A stretch of 64,000 bases of DNA, from positions 558,001 through 622,000 of the forward strand of contig NZ_SPQQ01000003.1 of the NCBI RefSeq assembly GCF_004766045.1, given 5' to 3'. Numbering within the stretch: the first letter of the stretch is position 1; each line of letters starts with the position of its first letter. Both the position numbers and the translations under genes were made by a program. Positions 1 through 8,387 of this stretch are shown piece by piece. The notes beneath the pieces were generated by a model. It searched no databases, was not told the DNA's origin, and saw only the letters and a program-made list of their open reading frames with translations. The stretch comes from Desulfosporosinus fructosivorans. Lineage in GTDB: Bacteria > Bacillota > Desulfitobacteriia > Desulfitobacteriales > Desulfitobacteriaceae.

Positions 1-784
1 CACTACATTTTTGAATGGAAGTAAAGGCTTCAATCTTTTTCTGATTAGCTTGGGACTTTTCCCGATCTGTTTTAATGTTTTGGCGAGAAAACCTTCCGAT
101 AAGGCCCTCATAGGTGGAATTCATTTCACCATCCATAATATTAATCAAAACCTTTTCGGGTTTTGCGTAAACTAATTTAGCATACTCTTCTAAAGTATAG
201 TCCTTTATCTTCTTGTCATTGTCGAAGAAACCGTGATTGGCATACATTTTCCATTGCCACGTACCGACACCGTACCCTGGAAGTAAAATTGCTCCTTCGT
301 TTAATGATTTGTCTGTATTTAGCGCCTTTTCTAGATCCAAGGTCATGATTCGTCCGATGCCTTCACAGGTTGGACACATGCCATGTGGGTCATTGAAGGA
401 GAAGTTAAAGGATAGGCCAATCCTTGGCTCACCCAATCTGGAAAAAAGCAACCGCAATAATGAGTTAATGTCCGTAATTGTACCCAGTGTAGAGCGTGAA
501 TTCCCCCCAAGCCTTTTTTGGTCAACGACAATGGCTGTTGATAAGTTAGAAATCGAATCAACGTCAGGTCGCCCATACTTGGGCAGAAAAGTTCGCACAA
601 AATTACTAAAGGTTTCATTTAACTCTCTACCCGCCTCTTGTGCTATCGTCTCAAAAACAATCGATGATTTTCCTGAACCCGAAACCCCAGTAAAAATCGT
701 TAGCTTTCTCTTCGGTATTTTCAGACTGACATTTTTAAGATTGTTTTCTCTAGCACCTAGTATTTCTATAAATTCAGTTTCCAT
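1..784 (-). CDS. UvrA-like ABC ATPase, N-terminal part (gene runs off the window)
   Basis: About 261 N-terminal residues are visible on the minus strand; the rest lies before position 1. The start (METEFIEILGAREN) has the UvrA opening GARENNLKN, followed by Walker A GVSGSGKSS at residues 33-41, the UvrA-type segment SRSTLGTITDI and a zinc-finger half CPTCEGIGR. UvrA proteins bind damaged DNA as ATP-driven dimers in excision repair; the short insertion between Walker A and the zinc motif resembles the smaller UvrA-like paralogues linked to drug tolerance rather than housekeeping UvrA, but only full length would settle this. ATG is preferred at 784 because a GGGGG stretch lies just upstream and the frame is closed further back. 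No partner gene is visible. Confidence 0.88.
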   Translation of the reverse strand, partial: METEFIEILGARENNLKNVSLKIPKRKLTIFTGVSGSGKSSIVFETIAQEAGRELNETFSNFVRTFLPKYGRPDVDSISNLSTAIVVDQKRLGGNSRSTLGTITDINSLLRLLFSRLGEPRIGLSFNFSFNDPHGMCPTCEGIGRIMTLDLEKALNTDKSLNEGAILLPGYGVGTWQWKMYANHGFFDNDKKIKDYTLEEYAKLVYAKPEKVLINIMDGEMNSTYEGLIGRFSRQNIKTDREKSQANQKKIEAFTSIQKCS

Positions 785-907
785 CAGGTTACCCCCATCA
801 TAACGATATTTTATTTAACTATCATATCATTGATCGTAGAGCAAAATAGTGGTCATTTTTTAAACATTTTATCTTAAACGTTTATTATTATCCTAAAAAT
901 ATATTTT

Positions 908-933
908 ATCCATATCCATATCCATATTCATAT
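908..933. repeat. short ATCCAT-type tandem hexamer
   Basis: Three to four tandem copies of a TATCCA hexamer, the last one degenerate, in the AT-rich gap between the uvrA-like gene and the GNAT remnant. No other feature was seen between 785 and 1034. Confidence 0.5.
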
Positions 934-1034
934 AGAACCAATCAGTGTAAGCTTGTTGAAAACTTCTAGTTGGTAAAGGAGGAGGGGCGATTGTATGTAC
1001 GTGAACAAATTGTGAAAAAATGTCAGGAGAATGT

Positions 1035-1115
1035 ATGGAACGGTTAATTGATACCAAGTTAAATAGTCTCAAATTAAGATTTACAGAAATACAGGATGTC
1101 CCACCAGGGGGTTGA
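1035..1115 (+). pseudogene. 5' remnant of a GNAT N-acetyltransferase gene
   Basis: Codons from ATG 1035 read MERLIDTKLNSLKLRFTEIQ and then DVPPGG before TGA at 1113. This matches the first ~22 residues of the intact acetyltransferase at 34197 (MKQLIDTNLEGFKLRFAEIN, then DVS) at the protein level, and the upstream AGGAGnnnnTATG context is also alike. The rest of the gene is missing: it stops where the ileS promoter begins. It is therefore read as a truncated paralogue, not a functional 26-residue gene. Confidence 0.7.
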
Positions 1116-1144
1116 CTGAGTAAGTCTTAAGGATTTGCAGTTTC

Positions 1145-1174
1145 TTGACAATGTTTGAGCAAATGGAATATGAT
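1145..1174 (+). promoter_or_regulatory. sigma-A promoter of ileS
   Basis: A perfect -35 TTGACA (1145-1150) and a good -10 TATGAT (1169-1174) are separated by 18 bp, placing the start of transcription around 1181, just ahead of the T-box leader. Confidence 0.8.
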
Positions 1175-1225
1175 GCATATAAGGTTAAATCGTTTGGATA
1201 TAGGTTAAAATATTGATAACAACTA

Positions 1226-1470
1226 TGAAAAGGATAGTAATAAAGGACTTGGATTTTAGAGACATAATCCTCGGGTGAAAGATTATGACGAAGGTTTTTT
1301 ATGAAGATCACCTTGGAGTTGGGCGGCTGAAATAACTAAGCTGCTCCGTAGGCATACGTTACATGTTTTAAAGCGATTGATGGATTGCTTATTTTATTTA
1401 AGCTATCTATTAATAACAAGGGTGGTACCGCGGATAATCCGTCCCTAAGTCATTGACTTAGGGATTTTTT
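1226..1470 (+). promoter_or_regulatory. T-box riboswitch, isoleucine type
   Basis: The leader of ileS carries the diagnostic T-box AACAAGGGTGGTACCGCGG at 1415-1433 followed by an intrinsic terminator at 1442-1470. An AGTA box follows a GGAT at about 1232. An ATC triplet at 1307-1309 in a GAAGATCACC context is a candidate specifier codon, matching isoleucine. T-box leaders bind uncharged tRNA; pairing with the UGGN bulge stabilises the antiterminator so that ileS is transcribed when tRNA-Ile is uncharged. The specifier assignment is by position and not by folding. Confidence 0.92.
1442..1470 (+). terminator. T-box-controlled intrinsic terminator
   Basis: Ten-base arms TCCCTAAGTC / GACTTAGGGA followed by six T residues; it is mutually exclusive with the T-box antiterminator. 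Confidence 0.88.
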
Positions 1471-1521
1471 GATGTTCTTTACTCGCTCTTATAAACCCAA
1501 TACGAAAGGAAGAAAATTAAT

Positions 1522-4500
1522 ATGTCTAACTTCAAACCGCTAATGAATCTGCCTATAGCAAAAAAGGAAAGCACAATAGCAGACTACTGGGACGAAAATA
1601 AGATACTGGATAAAAGTATCGAAATCAGGGAAGGTCAAACACCCTTTGTGTTCTATGAAGGTCCTCCTACAGCCAACGGCAAACCAGGAATACACCACGT
1701 CATAGCCAGAACGTTAAAGGATTCAGTTTGCCGGTACAAGACAATGCAGGGCTATCAAGTTAAGCGTAAGGCCGGATGGGATACTCATGGGCTTCCTGTG
1801 GAAATCGAAGTAGAGAAACAACTTAAACTTACTAACAAGCAAGAAATTGAAGCCTATGGAATTGCGGAGTTCAATCAGAAATGTCGGGAATCGGTCTTCA
1901 GTTATGAGAAGCAATGGCGTGAAATGACCAAACGAATGGGATATTCAATCGATTTGGACCATCCGTACGTCACGCTCGACAATAATTACATTGAAAGTGT
2001 CTGGTGGATTCTTGATCAGTTTTTCAAAAAAGGTTTGATCTATGAAGGACACAAAATCCTGCCTTATTGCTCACGCTGTGGCACGGGGTTGGCCTCCCAT
2101 GAAGTAGCCCAGGGTTATAAGGTAATCAAGAGTAACACGGTCGTCGTAAAGTTTAAGAGAAAAAATGCTGAAGAGTACTTTCTGGTCTGGACAACGACAC
2201 CTTGGACGCTTCCCTCGAACGTGGCATTGACTGTGAATCCTCAAGAGATCTACCTAAAGGTTAGGCAAAATGAGGAGATTTATTATGTTTCCAAGACTTT
2301 GTCTCATAAAGTATTGGGAGAAGAGTTTGAAGTAGTGGAAGAAATCAAGGGAAAAGACCTTGAGTTCGTAGAATATGAACAGCTGATGCCTTTTGTTAAA
2401 GCGGATAAGAAGGCCTTTTTCGTTACGGTTGGCGATTATGTAACGACAGAGGATGGCACAGGAATTGTGCATACTGCCCCAGCCTTTGGAGAGGATGATT
2501 ATAACACTGGCAAAAGGTATAACTTGCCGGTGCTTCAGCCCGTTGATGAAACAGGGAAATTTGTGAGCACACCATGGGAAGGCAGTTTTGTCATGGATGC
2601 TGATCTCGATATTATCAAATGGTTGCATGCGGAAGGAAAACTATTTAAGAAAGAAAAAATGGAGCATAACTATCCTCACTGCTGGAGATGTCAGACCCCA
2701 CTTCTCTATTATGCCAAACCAAGCTGGTACATCGAAGTTACAAAATTCAAAGATCAATTAGTTGAAAACAATAATCGAGTTGAGTGGTATCCGGATTATG
2801 TCGGAGAAAAAAGGTTTGGTAACTGGTTGGAAAACGCCAACGACTGGGCTTTATCCAGAAGCCGATACTGGGGAACGCCTCTTAATATCTGGAGATGCGA
2901 TTGCGGACACACCACATCGATTGGCTCTCGCAAAGAGCTGGTAGAAAACGCGGTGGAGACGCTGGAGGAAACGACGATTGAATTGCACCGACCTTTTGTG
3001 GATGATATTCACATTAAATGTACAAAATGTGGCGCAGCAATGACTAGAGTGAAAGATGTCATTGATTGTTGGTTTGACAGTGGCTCGATGCCTTTTGCCC
3101 AACATCATTATCCGTTTGAAAACAGCGAAAACTTTGATCAACTCTTTCCCGCCGATTTCATCTGTGAAGGCATCGATCAGACCAGAGGTTGGTTCTATTC
3201 TTTACTCGTGATTTCAACCTTTATCAAAGGAGTCGCTCCCTATAAACGAGTATTGGTTAATGATTTGGTCCTAGATAAGGACGGGCATAAGATGTCTAAG
3301 TCCAAAGGGAATACCGTCAATCCCTTTGAATTGTTTGATCAGCATGGAGCGGATGCTTTAAGATGGTATTTACTCCACGTCTCTCCAGCCTGGAGTCCAA
3401 CGAAATTCGATATCGAAGGGATCAAGGAAGTTCAGAGTAAATTTTTCAGCACGATGAGAAATGTGTATGCGTTCTTTTCCTTGTATGCCGAAACGGATAA
3501 ACTTGACCCACGAGACTTCTTTGTTGATTACCAGAACCGACCAGAGCTTGATCGATGGGTACTATCAAAGTATAACAGCCTTCTAAAAGGCGTCGACTCA
3601 GATCTGTGTGCCTTTGATCTGACCAAAGCAGTGCGAAAGATACAAGCGTTTGTTAATGAGGATTTTTCGAACTGGTATATAAGACGTTCCCGCAGACGCT
3701 TCTGGGGATCAGAGCTTACGGATGACAAGAAAGCGGTTAACAATACAACCTATGAAATACTCGTGGGATTATCTAAGTTGGTGGCTCCATTTGCGCCCTA
3801 TATTGCCGAAGAACTCTATCGAAGTTTGACTGATGAACTTTCTGTTCATCTAGCAGATTACCCTGTCGTCAATTTACTGTTGATCGATAGTGAGTTGGAA
3901 ACTAGAATGGATCTGGTGAGAAATTTAGTCGGTCTAGGTAGAGCCGCAAGGGAACAGGTCAGAATCAAGGTGCGACAACCTGTCCAAAAGATCTTGATTG
4001 ACGGTAAATATGAAAAACTCATCGATTACATGCTTCCCTTAATCCAGGAAGAGCTTAATGTTAAGGCGGTTGTATTTGCCAAGGATTTGAGCCAGTATAT
4101 GAACTTTAGCTTAAAGCCTAATTTTAAAGTGGCAGGGTCTATCTTTGGACCTAAAGTAAAATCATTAGGCAAGGTACTGTCAGCCCTAGACGCTTCTTCC
4201 GTTGTGCCTAAATTAGAAGCGGGAGAGACGATTTCGATAGAGGTGGAGGGCGAGCGCCTAGATCTAGTCAAGGACTATGTGATTACCACAATAGCGGCCA
4301 AAGAAGGCTTTACAATGACAGTGGAGGACAATTTATTTGTTATACTGGATACAACGCTTAGCAAAGAGCTGATCGATGAAGGATATGCGCGGGAGTTTGT
4401 CTCTAAGGTACAGCAAATGCGGAAAAACAATGGCTATGAGATGATGGATAGAATTAATATATACTTTGATGGAGATAAGGAAATAGCTGAGGCCGTCAAA

Positions 4501-4623
4501 TTATACGAGGACTATATAAAACAAGAAACCTTGGCAGACTGTATTGAGAGAATCAAGGATGCTGACTTGGAAAAGCAGAATCTTAATGGTCATGAGACAG
4601 GTTTGATGTTGGAAAAAATTTAA
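1522..4623 (+). CDS. ileS: isoleucyl-tRNA synthetase, type 2 (IleRS2)
   Basis: Class I synthetase charging tRNA-Ile in the cytoplasm. The 1033-residue length and sequence fit the eukaryote-like IleRS2 group. Visible motifs: the first signature region GPPTANGKPGIHH (the HIGH-equivalent is GIHH at residues 56-59), WDTHGLP after it, zinc-type cysteine pairs CSRC (~183), CWRC (~387), CDC (~459) and CTKC (~501), the editing domain between about 190 and 400, and KMSKS at 590-594. The HIGH motif has positions 1 and 3 exchanged, an alteration reported for some IleRS2 enzymes with very high mupirocin resistance. An AAAGGAAG ribosome site precedes ATG. Transcription is controlled by the T-box leader and ends at 4671-4708. 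Confidence 0.97.
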   Translation: MSNFKPLMNLPIAKKESTIADYWDENKILDKSIEIREGQTPFVFYEGPPTANGKPGIHHVIARTLKDSVCRYKTMQGYQVKRKAGWDTHGLPVEIEVEKQLKLTNKQEIEAYGIAEFNQKCRESVFSYEKQWREMTKRMGYSIDLDHPYVTLDNNYIESVWWILDQFFKKGLIYEGHKILPYCSRCGTGLASHEVAQGYKVIKSNTVVVKFKRKNAEEYFLVWTTTPWTLPSNVALTVNPQEIYLKVRQNEEIYYVSKTLSHKVLGEEFEVVEEIKGKDLEFVEYEQLMPFVKADKKAFFVTVGDYVTTEDGTGIVHTAPAFGEDDYNTGKRYNLPVLQPVDETGKFVSTPWEGSFVMDADLDIIKWLHAEGKLFKKEKMEHNYPHCWRCQTPLLYYAKPSWYIEVTKFKDQLVENNNRVEWYPDYVGEKRFGNWLENANDWALSRSRYWGTPLNIWRCDCGHTTSIGSRKELVENAVETLEETTIELHRPFVDDIHIKCTKCGAAMTRVKDVIDCWFDSGSMPFAQHHYPFENSENFDQLFPADFICEGIDQTRGWFYSLLVISTFIKGVAPYKRVLVNDLVLDKDGHKMSKSKGNTVNPFELFDQHGADALRWYLLHVSPAWSPTKFDIEGIKEVQSKFFSTMRNVYAFFSLYAETDKLDPRDFFVDYQNRPELDRWVLSKYNSLLKGVDSDLCAFDLTKAVRKIQAFVNEDFSNWYIRRSRRRFWGSELTDDKKAVNNTTYEILVGLSKLVAPFAPYIAEELYRSLTDELSVHLADYPVVNLLLIDSELETRMDLVRNLVGLGRAAREQVRIKVRQPVQKILIDGKYEKLIDYMLPLIQEELNVKAVVFAKDLSQYMNFSLKPNFKVAGSIFGPKVKSLGKVLSALDASSVVPKLEAGETISIEVEGERLDLVKDYVITTIAAKEGFTMTVEDNLFVILDTTLSKELIDEGYAREFVSKVQQMRKNNGYEMMDRINIYFDGDKEIAEAVKLYEDYIKQETLADCIERIKDADLEKQNLNGHETGLMLEKI

Positions 4624-4670
4624 GAATTTGAATTAGAAAGACGGGAAATCCTAAGATAATTTAGAGGAAT

Positions 4671-4708
4671 AAGGCTGAAGCAATTTTCGCTTCTAGCCTT
4701 GTTTTTTT
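4671..4708 (+). terminator. terminator of ileS
   Basis: AAGGCTGAAGC / GCTTCTAGCCTT arms followed by a T-run. It belongs to a recurring AGGCTGGAAGC-type hairpin seen at several other places in the window. Confidence 0.85.
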
Positions 4709-4840
4709 GTAAAGCGTGAGGGGGAATGATGCGAATCCAATGTGAAGTGAACTCTTTCAACTTAGTAGAATAAAAAAGCATGTTTTCAGCGACGTATGGT
4801 TAAATTAACACAAGGTTCTATGAAGCAAGGAGGGTAACCA

Positions 4841-4960
4841 ATGGATAAATTGGATAAATTGCATGAGACACAAGAAAAAGCCGAACAAAATAAAAAGCAT
4901 CAAGGCAAAGGAAATCCAGGTAAGAAGTTACCTAATAAGCAGCACAGTACGAATAAATAA
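4841..4960 (+). CDS. small basic hypothetical protein (39 aa)
   Basis: ATG is preceded by AAGGAGGGTAACC, an excellent ribosome-binding site, and the stop is followed within 6 nt by a strong terminator, so this is a complete transcription unit. The peptide begins MDKLDKLHETQEKAEQNKKH and continues with G, K, N and Q. It is extremely hydrophilic, rich in Lys, Gln, Asn and His, and has no hydrophobic core. Such peptides occur among small spore proteins of Firmicutes, but no specific family is recognised and no function is claimed. Confidence 0.72.
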   Translation: MDKLDKLHETQEKAEQNKKHQGKGNPGKKLPNKQHSTNK

Positions 4961-4966
4961 CCTTTT

Positions 4967-5004
4967 AAGAGGACCATGGTCGTTAGAGATCATGGTCCTC
5001 TTTT
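4967..5004 (+). terminator. terminator of the 39-aa gene
   Basis: Arms AAGAGGACCATG / CATGGTCCTCTT with a short T-run. Confidence 0.88.
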
Positions 5005-5035
5005 GATCGACATATGCAGAAAGGAAGAGATAAGT

Positions 5036-5140
5036 ATGGATGCAATCAAATACAGCCTTAGATTATCAGAGATTGGCAGGGATTTTCATGGTCTCGTTCA
5101 ACGGCGATTGTACAAGATATGGAAGACCAAGATGCTCTGA
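5036..5140 (+). CDS. possible 34-aa ORF, perhaps a remnant
   Basis: ATG follows AAAGGAAGAG at good spacing; the peptide begins MDAIKYSLRLSEIGRD. A second frame downstream stays open to about 5190, so a frameshifted remnant is possible. The unit is closed by the terminator at 5221. No family recognised. Confidence 0.35.
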   Translation: MDAIKYSLRLSEIGRDFHGLVQRRLYKIWKTKML

Positions 5141-5220
5141 TGCTAAAGCTAGATTTCAGAATGTAGTAATCAAGAATAAGGAGGGGCTGTAACTAAACTA
5201 GTTTAATTCTTTATATATTT

Positions 5221-5262
5221 AGAGGATTGTTCACCACTTCAAAGGTGTACAATCCTCTTTTT
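5221..5262 (+). terminator. intrinsic terminator between the small ORFs and metQ
   Basis: Arms AGAGGATTGTTCACC / GGTGTACAATCCTCT followed by a run of T on the plus strand. Confidence 0.85.
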
Positions 5263-5328
5263 TGGGATAACGCACCACCGGCTTAAATAATCTCAAGTTT
5301 CGTAACAGCCCCTGGCCTAAACTCTCTT

Positions 5329-6183
5329 TTAGAACGCAGGAACAATTGATCCTTTATATTTGTCTTCAATAAATTTCTTAACATCTGGAGAGGTGAGGGC
5401 CTTCGCTAGCTTTTGTAAAGCAGGATCGTTTTTTCTACTGTCTTTGATAACTAGAATATTAGCATAGGGAGAGTCTTTGTCTTCCGTAAAGAGGGAATCT
5501 TTTGTCGGGTTTAGTCCACCTTCTAGAGCATAGTTTGTATTGATTACCGCGCCAGCAATTTTAGGGTCTTGGAGTACTCGGGGAAGTTGAGGCGCATCGA
5601 GAGGAGTGATTTTAAGCGACTTCGGATTACCGATGATGTCCTGGACGGTTGCTTTGATCCCGACTCCGTCTTTCAACTGGATGAGACCCGCTTTAGCTAA
5701 TAACGCTAAGGCACGACCACTGTTGGATGGATCGTTGGGAATTGCAAGGGTATCTCCATTTTTAAATTCGTCTAACTTTGTGATTTTCTTGGAGTAGATT
5801 CCCATCGGTTCGATGTGTACGTTGGTGAGCGAAACAAGACTTAAGTTGTGGTCTTTGTTAAAGGAATCTAGGTAAGGGGTGTGTTGGAAAAAGTTGGCGT
5901 CAATATCTCCAGTGTCTAAGTCTAAGTTTGGACGGACGTAATCGGTGTAGCTGACAACTTTGAGCTCAATGCCTTCTTTGAGTAGGGCTGGCTTAATGTA
6001 TTCTAGGATTTCGGCATGGGGGAGTGGGCTAGCTCCGACTTTAAGCACGGTTGTAGCAGGTGTGTCAGACCCAGCCTTCGAGGTCGGGGCCGCACTCCCG
6101 CATCCGGCGAGCGCGAGTGAAAGGGTAGCTAAGATAATGAATGAAGCGGTTACAGAACGTTTGGTTTTTTTAAGGTTAAACAT
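5329..6183 (-). CDS. metQ: methionine ABC transporter substrate-binding lipoprotein
   Basis: 284-residue NlpA-family lipoprotein that captures methionine outside the membrane and hands it to MetI. The lysine-rich start FNLKKTKRS is followed by a hydrophobic segment and lipobox LALAGC. Conserved family segments include NFFQHTPYLDSF and NDPSNSGRALALL. The chosen ATG at 6183 has TTTGGAGG upstream; an in-frame TTG 15 nt earlier would overlap that site. Last gene of metN-metI-metQ, regulated by the SAM-I riboswitch at 8039-8138. Confidence 0.95.
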   Translation of the reverse strand: MFNLKKTKRSVTASFIILATLSLALAGCGSAAPTSKAGSDTPATTVLKVGASPLPHAEILEYIKPALLKEGIELKVVSYTDYVRPNLDLDTGDIDANFFQHTPYLDSFNKDHNLSLVSLTNVHIEPMGIYSKKITKLDEFKNGDTLAIPNDPSNSGRALALLAKAGLIQLKDGVGIKATVQDIIGNPKSLKITPLDAPQLPRVLQDPKIAGAVINTNYALEGGLNPTKDSLFTEDKDSPYANILVIKDSRKNDPALQKLAKALTSPDVKKFIEDKYKGSIVPAF

Positions 6184-6249
6184 AATTTTTGCCTCCAAAT
6201 AGTATATTTTAGTGGGTTTGAGCTTGTTGTTCGATCGATAGTTCTGAAC

Positions 6250-6936
6250 TTAATGAGAAAGCCTTCGAGCTAGCGTGGTTCCTAGTGACTGCAGTCCCTG
6301 CACAATTACCACGAGAATAACGACGGTTGCGATCATGATGTCAGTTCGGAAACGGTTGTAGCCGTATTGAATGGCCAGGTCCCCTAAGCCACCTCCGCCT
6401 ACAGCGCCAGCCATGGCAGTGTAGCCAATGATGCTTATCGTTGTAATGGTGATGCCTAAAATCAGAGAAGCCTTTGCTTCGGTGAGAAGGACCTTCTTTA
6501 TAATTTGTAGAGGGGAGGCTCCCATGGATAAAGCCGCCTCGATCACGCCATAAGGGACCTCTTTGAGAGAACTTTCCACCACTCTTGCTACAAAAGGAGC
6601 TGACGCAATGACAAGAGGGACAATTGCCGCGGTTGTGCCAATGGACGTGCCAACAAGTGATCGAGTGAACGGGATGAAGGCCACTAACAGGATGATAAAC
6701 GGAGCAGAACGCAAGATATTGATGAAAGTCCCTAAAATTCGTTCGACCCATGGGTTTGGTGAAATGTGTCCTGGCGAGGTTACAACCAAAATAACGCCTA
6801 AGGGAAGTCCTAAGAGGTAGGCAAGGAGCGTGGAGACGACGACCATATAGAGCGTCTCACCCACAGCTGGGGTAATAAGTTGGGATAAATCGCCCCAAAA
6901 AGATGCTTGGAAAAGAAGGGATGGCTCAAAGGGCAC
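6250..6936 (-). CDS. metI: methionine ABC transporter permease
   Basis: 228-residue permease with about five membrane spans. The EAA loop that docks the ATPase is visible as EAALSMGASPLQII near residue 137. GTG start at 6936 with GGAGGTGATACAAC upstream; the start overlaps the 3' end of metN by 11 bp, which points to translational coupling. MetI forms the membrane channel of the MetNIQ importer. Confidence 0.95.
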   Translation of the reverse strand: MPFEPSLLFQASFWGDLSQLITPAVGETLYMVVVSTLLAYLLGLPLGVILVVTSPGHISPNPWVERILGTFINILRSAPFIILLVAFIPFTRSLVGTSIGTTAAIVPLVIASAPFVARVVESSLKEVPYGVIEAALSMGASPLQIIKKVLLTEAKASLILGITITTISIIGYTAMAGAVGGGGLGDLAIQYGYNRFRTDIMIATVVILVVIVQGLQSLGTTLARRLSH

Positions 6937-7951
6937 GTTGTATCACCTCCACCTTTAATTCGCGGGATGCTAAATATTGATGAGCTTGTTGTAATTGCTC
7001 TGGATTTCCTAGAAGTTCTAATGTAAGAGTGCCAAACAGAGTTGATCTAATATGGTCAATACTGCCATAGAGGATATTGGCACGAACATCGCAAGCTTTG
7101 AGGAGATCAGTGATGATAGGATCTGACGCTCGTGAACCGAGAAATTGAATGCGCACAATTTCAGAATCCTTGTGAGTTGCGATTTCGCTTAACACGTCAG
7201 CCTGAAGTTCAGTTGGAAAAACAGTTGCGATAAATTCTCTTCCGATATCCGACTGTGGTTGAGTGAAAACGAACTCGATCGGACCGTATTCAACGATGCG
7301 GGCTTCGTGGATAACCGCAACGTCGGTACATATCTCTTTGACCACTTTCATCTCATGTGTAATCATGACAATCGTTAGACCTAGTTTTTGGTTAATATCG
7401 CGGAGGAGATTTAAGATTGAAAGGGTTGTTTGCGGATCAAGTGCAGAAGTAGCTTCATCACACAAGAGGACTTGCGGCTTTGTGGCGAGCGATCGGGCAA
7501 TGCCGACCCGTTGTTTCTGTCCACCACTTAATTGAGCCGGATAAGAGGTCGCTTTGTCTTTGAGACCGACAAGATGAAGCAACTCCTCCACGCGAGCAGT
7601 GATCTCCCGTTTGTGTAGTCCTGCTATCTCTAGAGGGAAGGCGATGTTCTCAGCAACCGTCCGCGATTGAAGGAGGTAAAAGTGTTGGAAGATCATGCCG
7701 ATATTCTGACGCGCTTGACGGAGAGCTTTTCCAGAAAGCTGGGTCAGGTCTTGGCCAGCAATGATGATTTGACCGCTTGAGGGTTTTTCGAGAAGGTTCA
7801 AGCAGCGTACCAGTGTGCTTTTTCCTGCGCCGCTCAATCCGATAATTCCGTAAATTGCCCCTTTTGGAATGTGTAAGGAAACATTGTCCAGGGCGAGGAA
7901 GGTGCCTTGACGGGAAGAATATTCTTTCACTAATTTTTTAATCTGAATCAA
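6926..7951 (-). CDS. metN: methionine ABC transporter ATP-binding protein
   Basis: ATPase of MetNIQ. Walker A GLSGAGKSTL, signature LSGGQKQRVGIARSL, Walker B LLCDEATSALD, and a C-terminal NIL/ACT-like domain from about residue 260 (VRIQFLGSRAS), which in MetN binds methionine and shuts the transporter down. A GTG at 7990 opens the frame, but TTG at 7951 is preferred: AAGGAGG lies 7 nt upstream and the resulting 341 residues match the usual MetN length. First gene after the SAM-I switch. Confidence 0.95.
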   Translation of the reverse strand: MIQIKKLVKEYSSRQGTFLALDNVSLHIPKGAIYGIIGLSGAGKSTLVRCLNLLEKPSSGQIIIAGQDLTQLSGKALRQARQNIGMIFQHFYLLQSRTVAENIAFPLEIAGLHKREITARVEELLHLVGLKDKATSYPAQLSGGQKQRVGIARSLATKPQVLLCDEATSALDPQTTLSILNLLRDINQKLGLTIVMITHEMKVVKEICTDVAVIHEARIVEYGPIEFVFTQPQSDIGREFIATVFPTELQADVLSEIATHKDSEIVRIQFLGSRASDPIITDLLKACDVRANILYGSIDHIRSTLFGTLTLELLGNPEQLQQAHQYLASRELKVEVIQRAL

Positions 7952-7992
7952 GTGCAGGCCTCCTTCGTTTGTATTTTCTGGAATAAACACAA

Positions 7993-8024
7993 CAAAAAAA
8001 CTCCGCGAAGAAAACCCGCGGAGT
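7993..8024 (-). terminator. SAM-I expression-platform terminator
   Basis: On the minus strand ACTCCGCGGG / CGCGGAGT arms with a T7 run, between the aptamer and metN. Confidence 0.9.
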
Positions 8025-8038
8025 GACCATTCGGTTTT

Positions 8039-8138
8039 CCTCTTATCTCCCAGATTTCTCTGCAGGAGTTAGCACCGTACATAAATGCCGGTTGCCGGGT
8101 TTCATCGGGCCAGTCCCTCCACCTACTCTGAATAAGAG
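8039..8138 (-). promoter_or_regulatory. SAM-I riboswitch (S box) of metNIQ
   Basis: The minus strand reads the classic S-box core: closing stem CTCTTAT / ATAAGAG, then GAGGGACTGGCCC, GATGAAACCCGGCAACC and GGTGCTAACTCC. S-adenosylmethionine binding favours the terminator at 7993-8024 and turns the importer off when methionine is plentiful. Confidence 0.96.
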
Positions 8139-8186
8139 TTTTTATGAAATTTTATTGTGTTTAGCGCATTACCAGTGAATGTAACT

Positions 8187-8216
8187 ACTATAGCACAGAG
8201 GGTAAGGATTTGGCAA
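8187..8216 (-). promoter_or_regulatory. promoter of metNIQ
   Basis: Minus strand -35 TTGCCA and -10 TATAGT separated by 18 bp, about 45 nt before the aptamer. Confidence 0.7.
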
Positions 8217-8326
8217 GGGGGAGAAGTTAATGGAAATTCTGTTGATCGAACGACTGAAAGTCGCAAATATTTCATAGCTGTTCGAAAAGGTAGATAGTAT
8301 CCGAATTTAAGTTTCTCAGATATTGG

Positions 8327-8356
8327 ATGACATCAAATCTTTAAATGGAATATAAT
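8327..8356 (+). promoter_or_regulatory. candidate promoter of the methyltransferase gene
   Basis: ATGACA, 18 bp, TATAAT, about 30 nt upstream of the GTG start. The -35 has one mismatch to consensus. Confidence 0.5.
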
Positions 8357-8387
8357 ACCATAAACCCGCGGAAGGAGGGTAATAATT

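Noticed and set aside
237..803. Long plus-strand frame of 188 codons
   Set aside because: It is antisense to the uvrA-like gene, whose frame holds Walker A and zinc motifs; the plus frame has no ribosome site and no recognised motif.
1081..1311. Minus-strand frame of 76 codons
   Set aside because: It lies over the ileS promoter and the T-box leader, which explain this sequence.
6341..6751. Minus-strand 136-codon frame inside metI
   Set aside because: Out-of-frame shadow of metI, Cys/His-rich by codon bias only.
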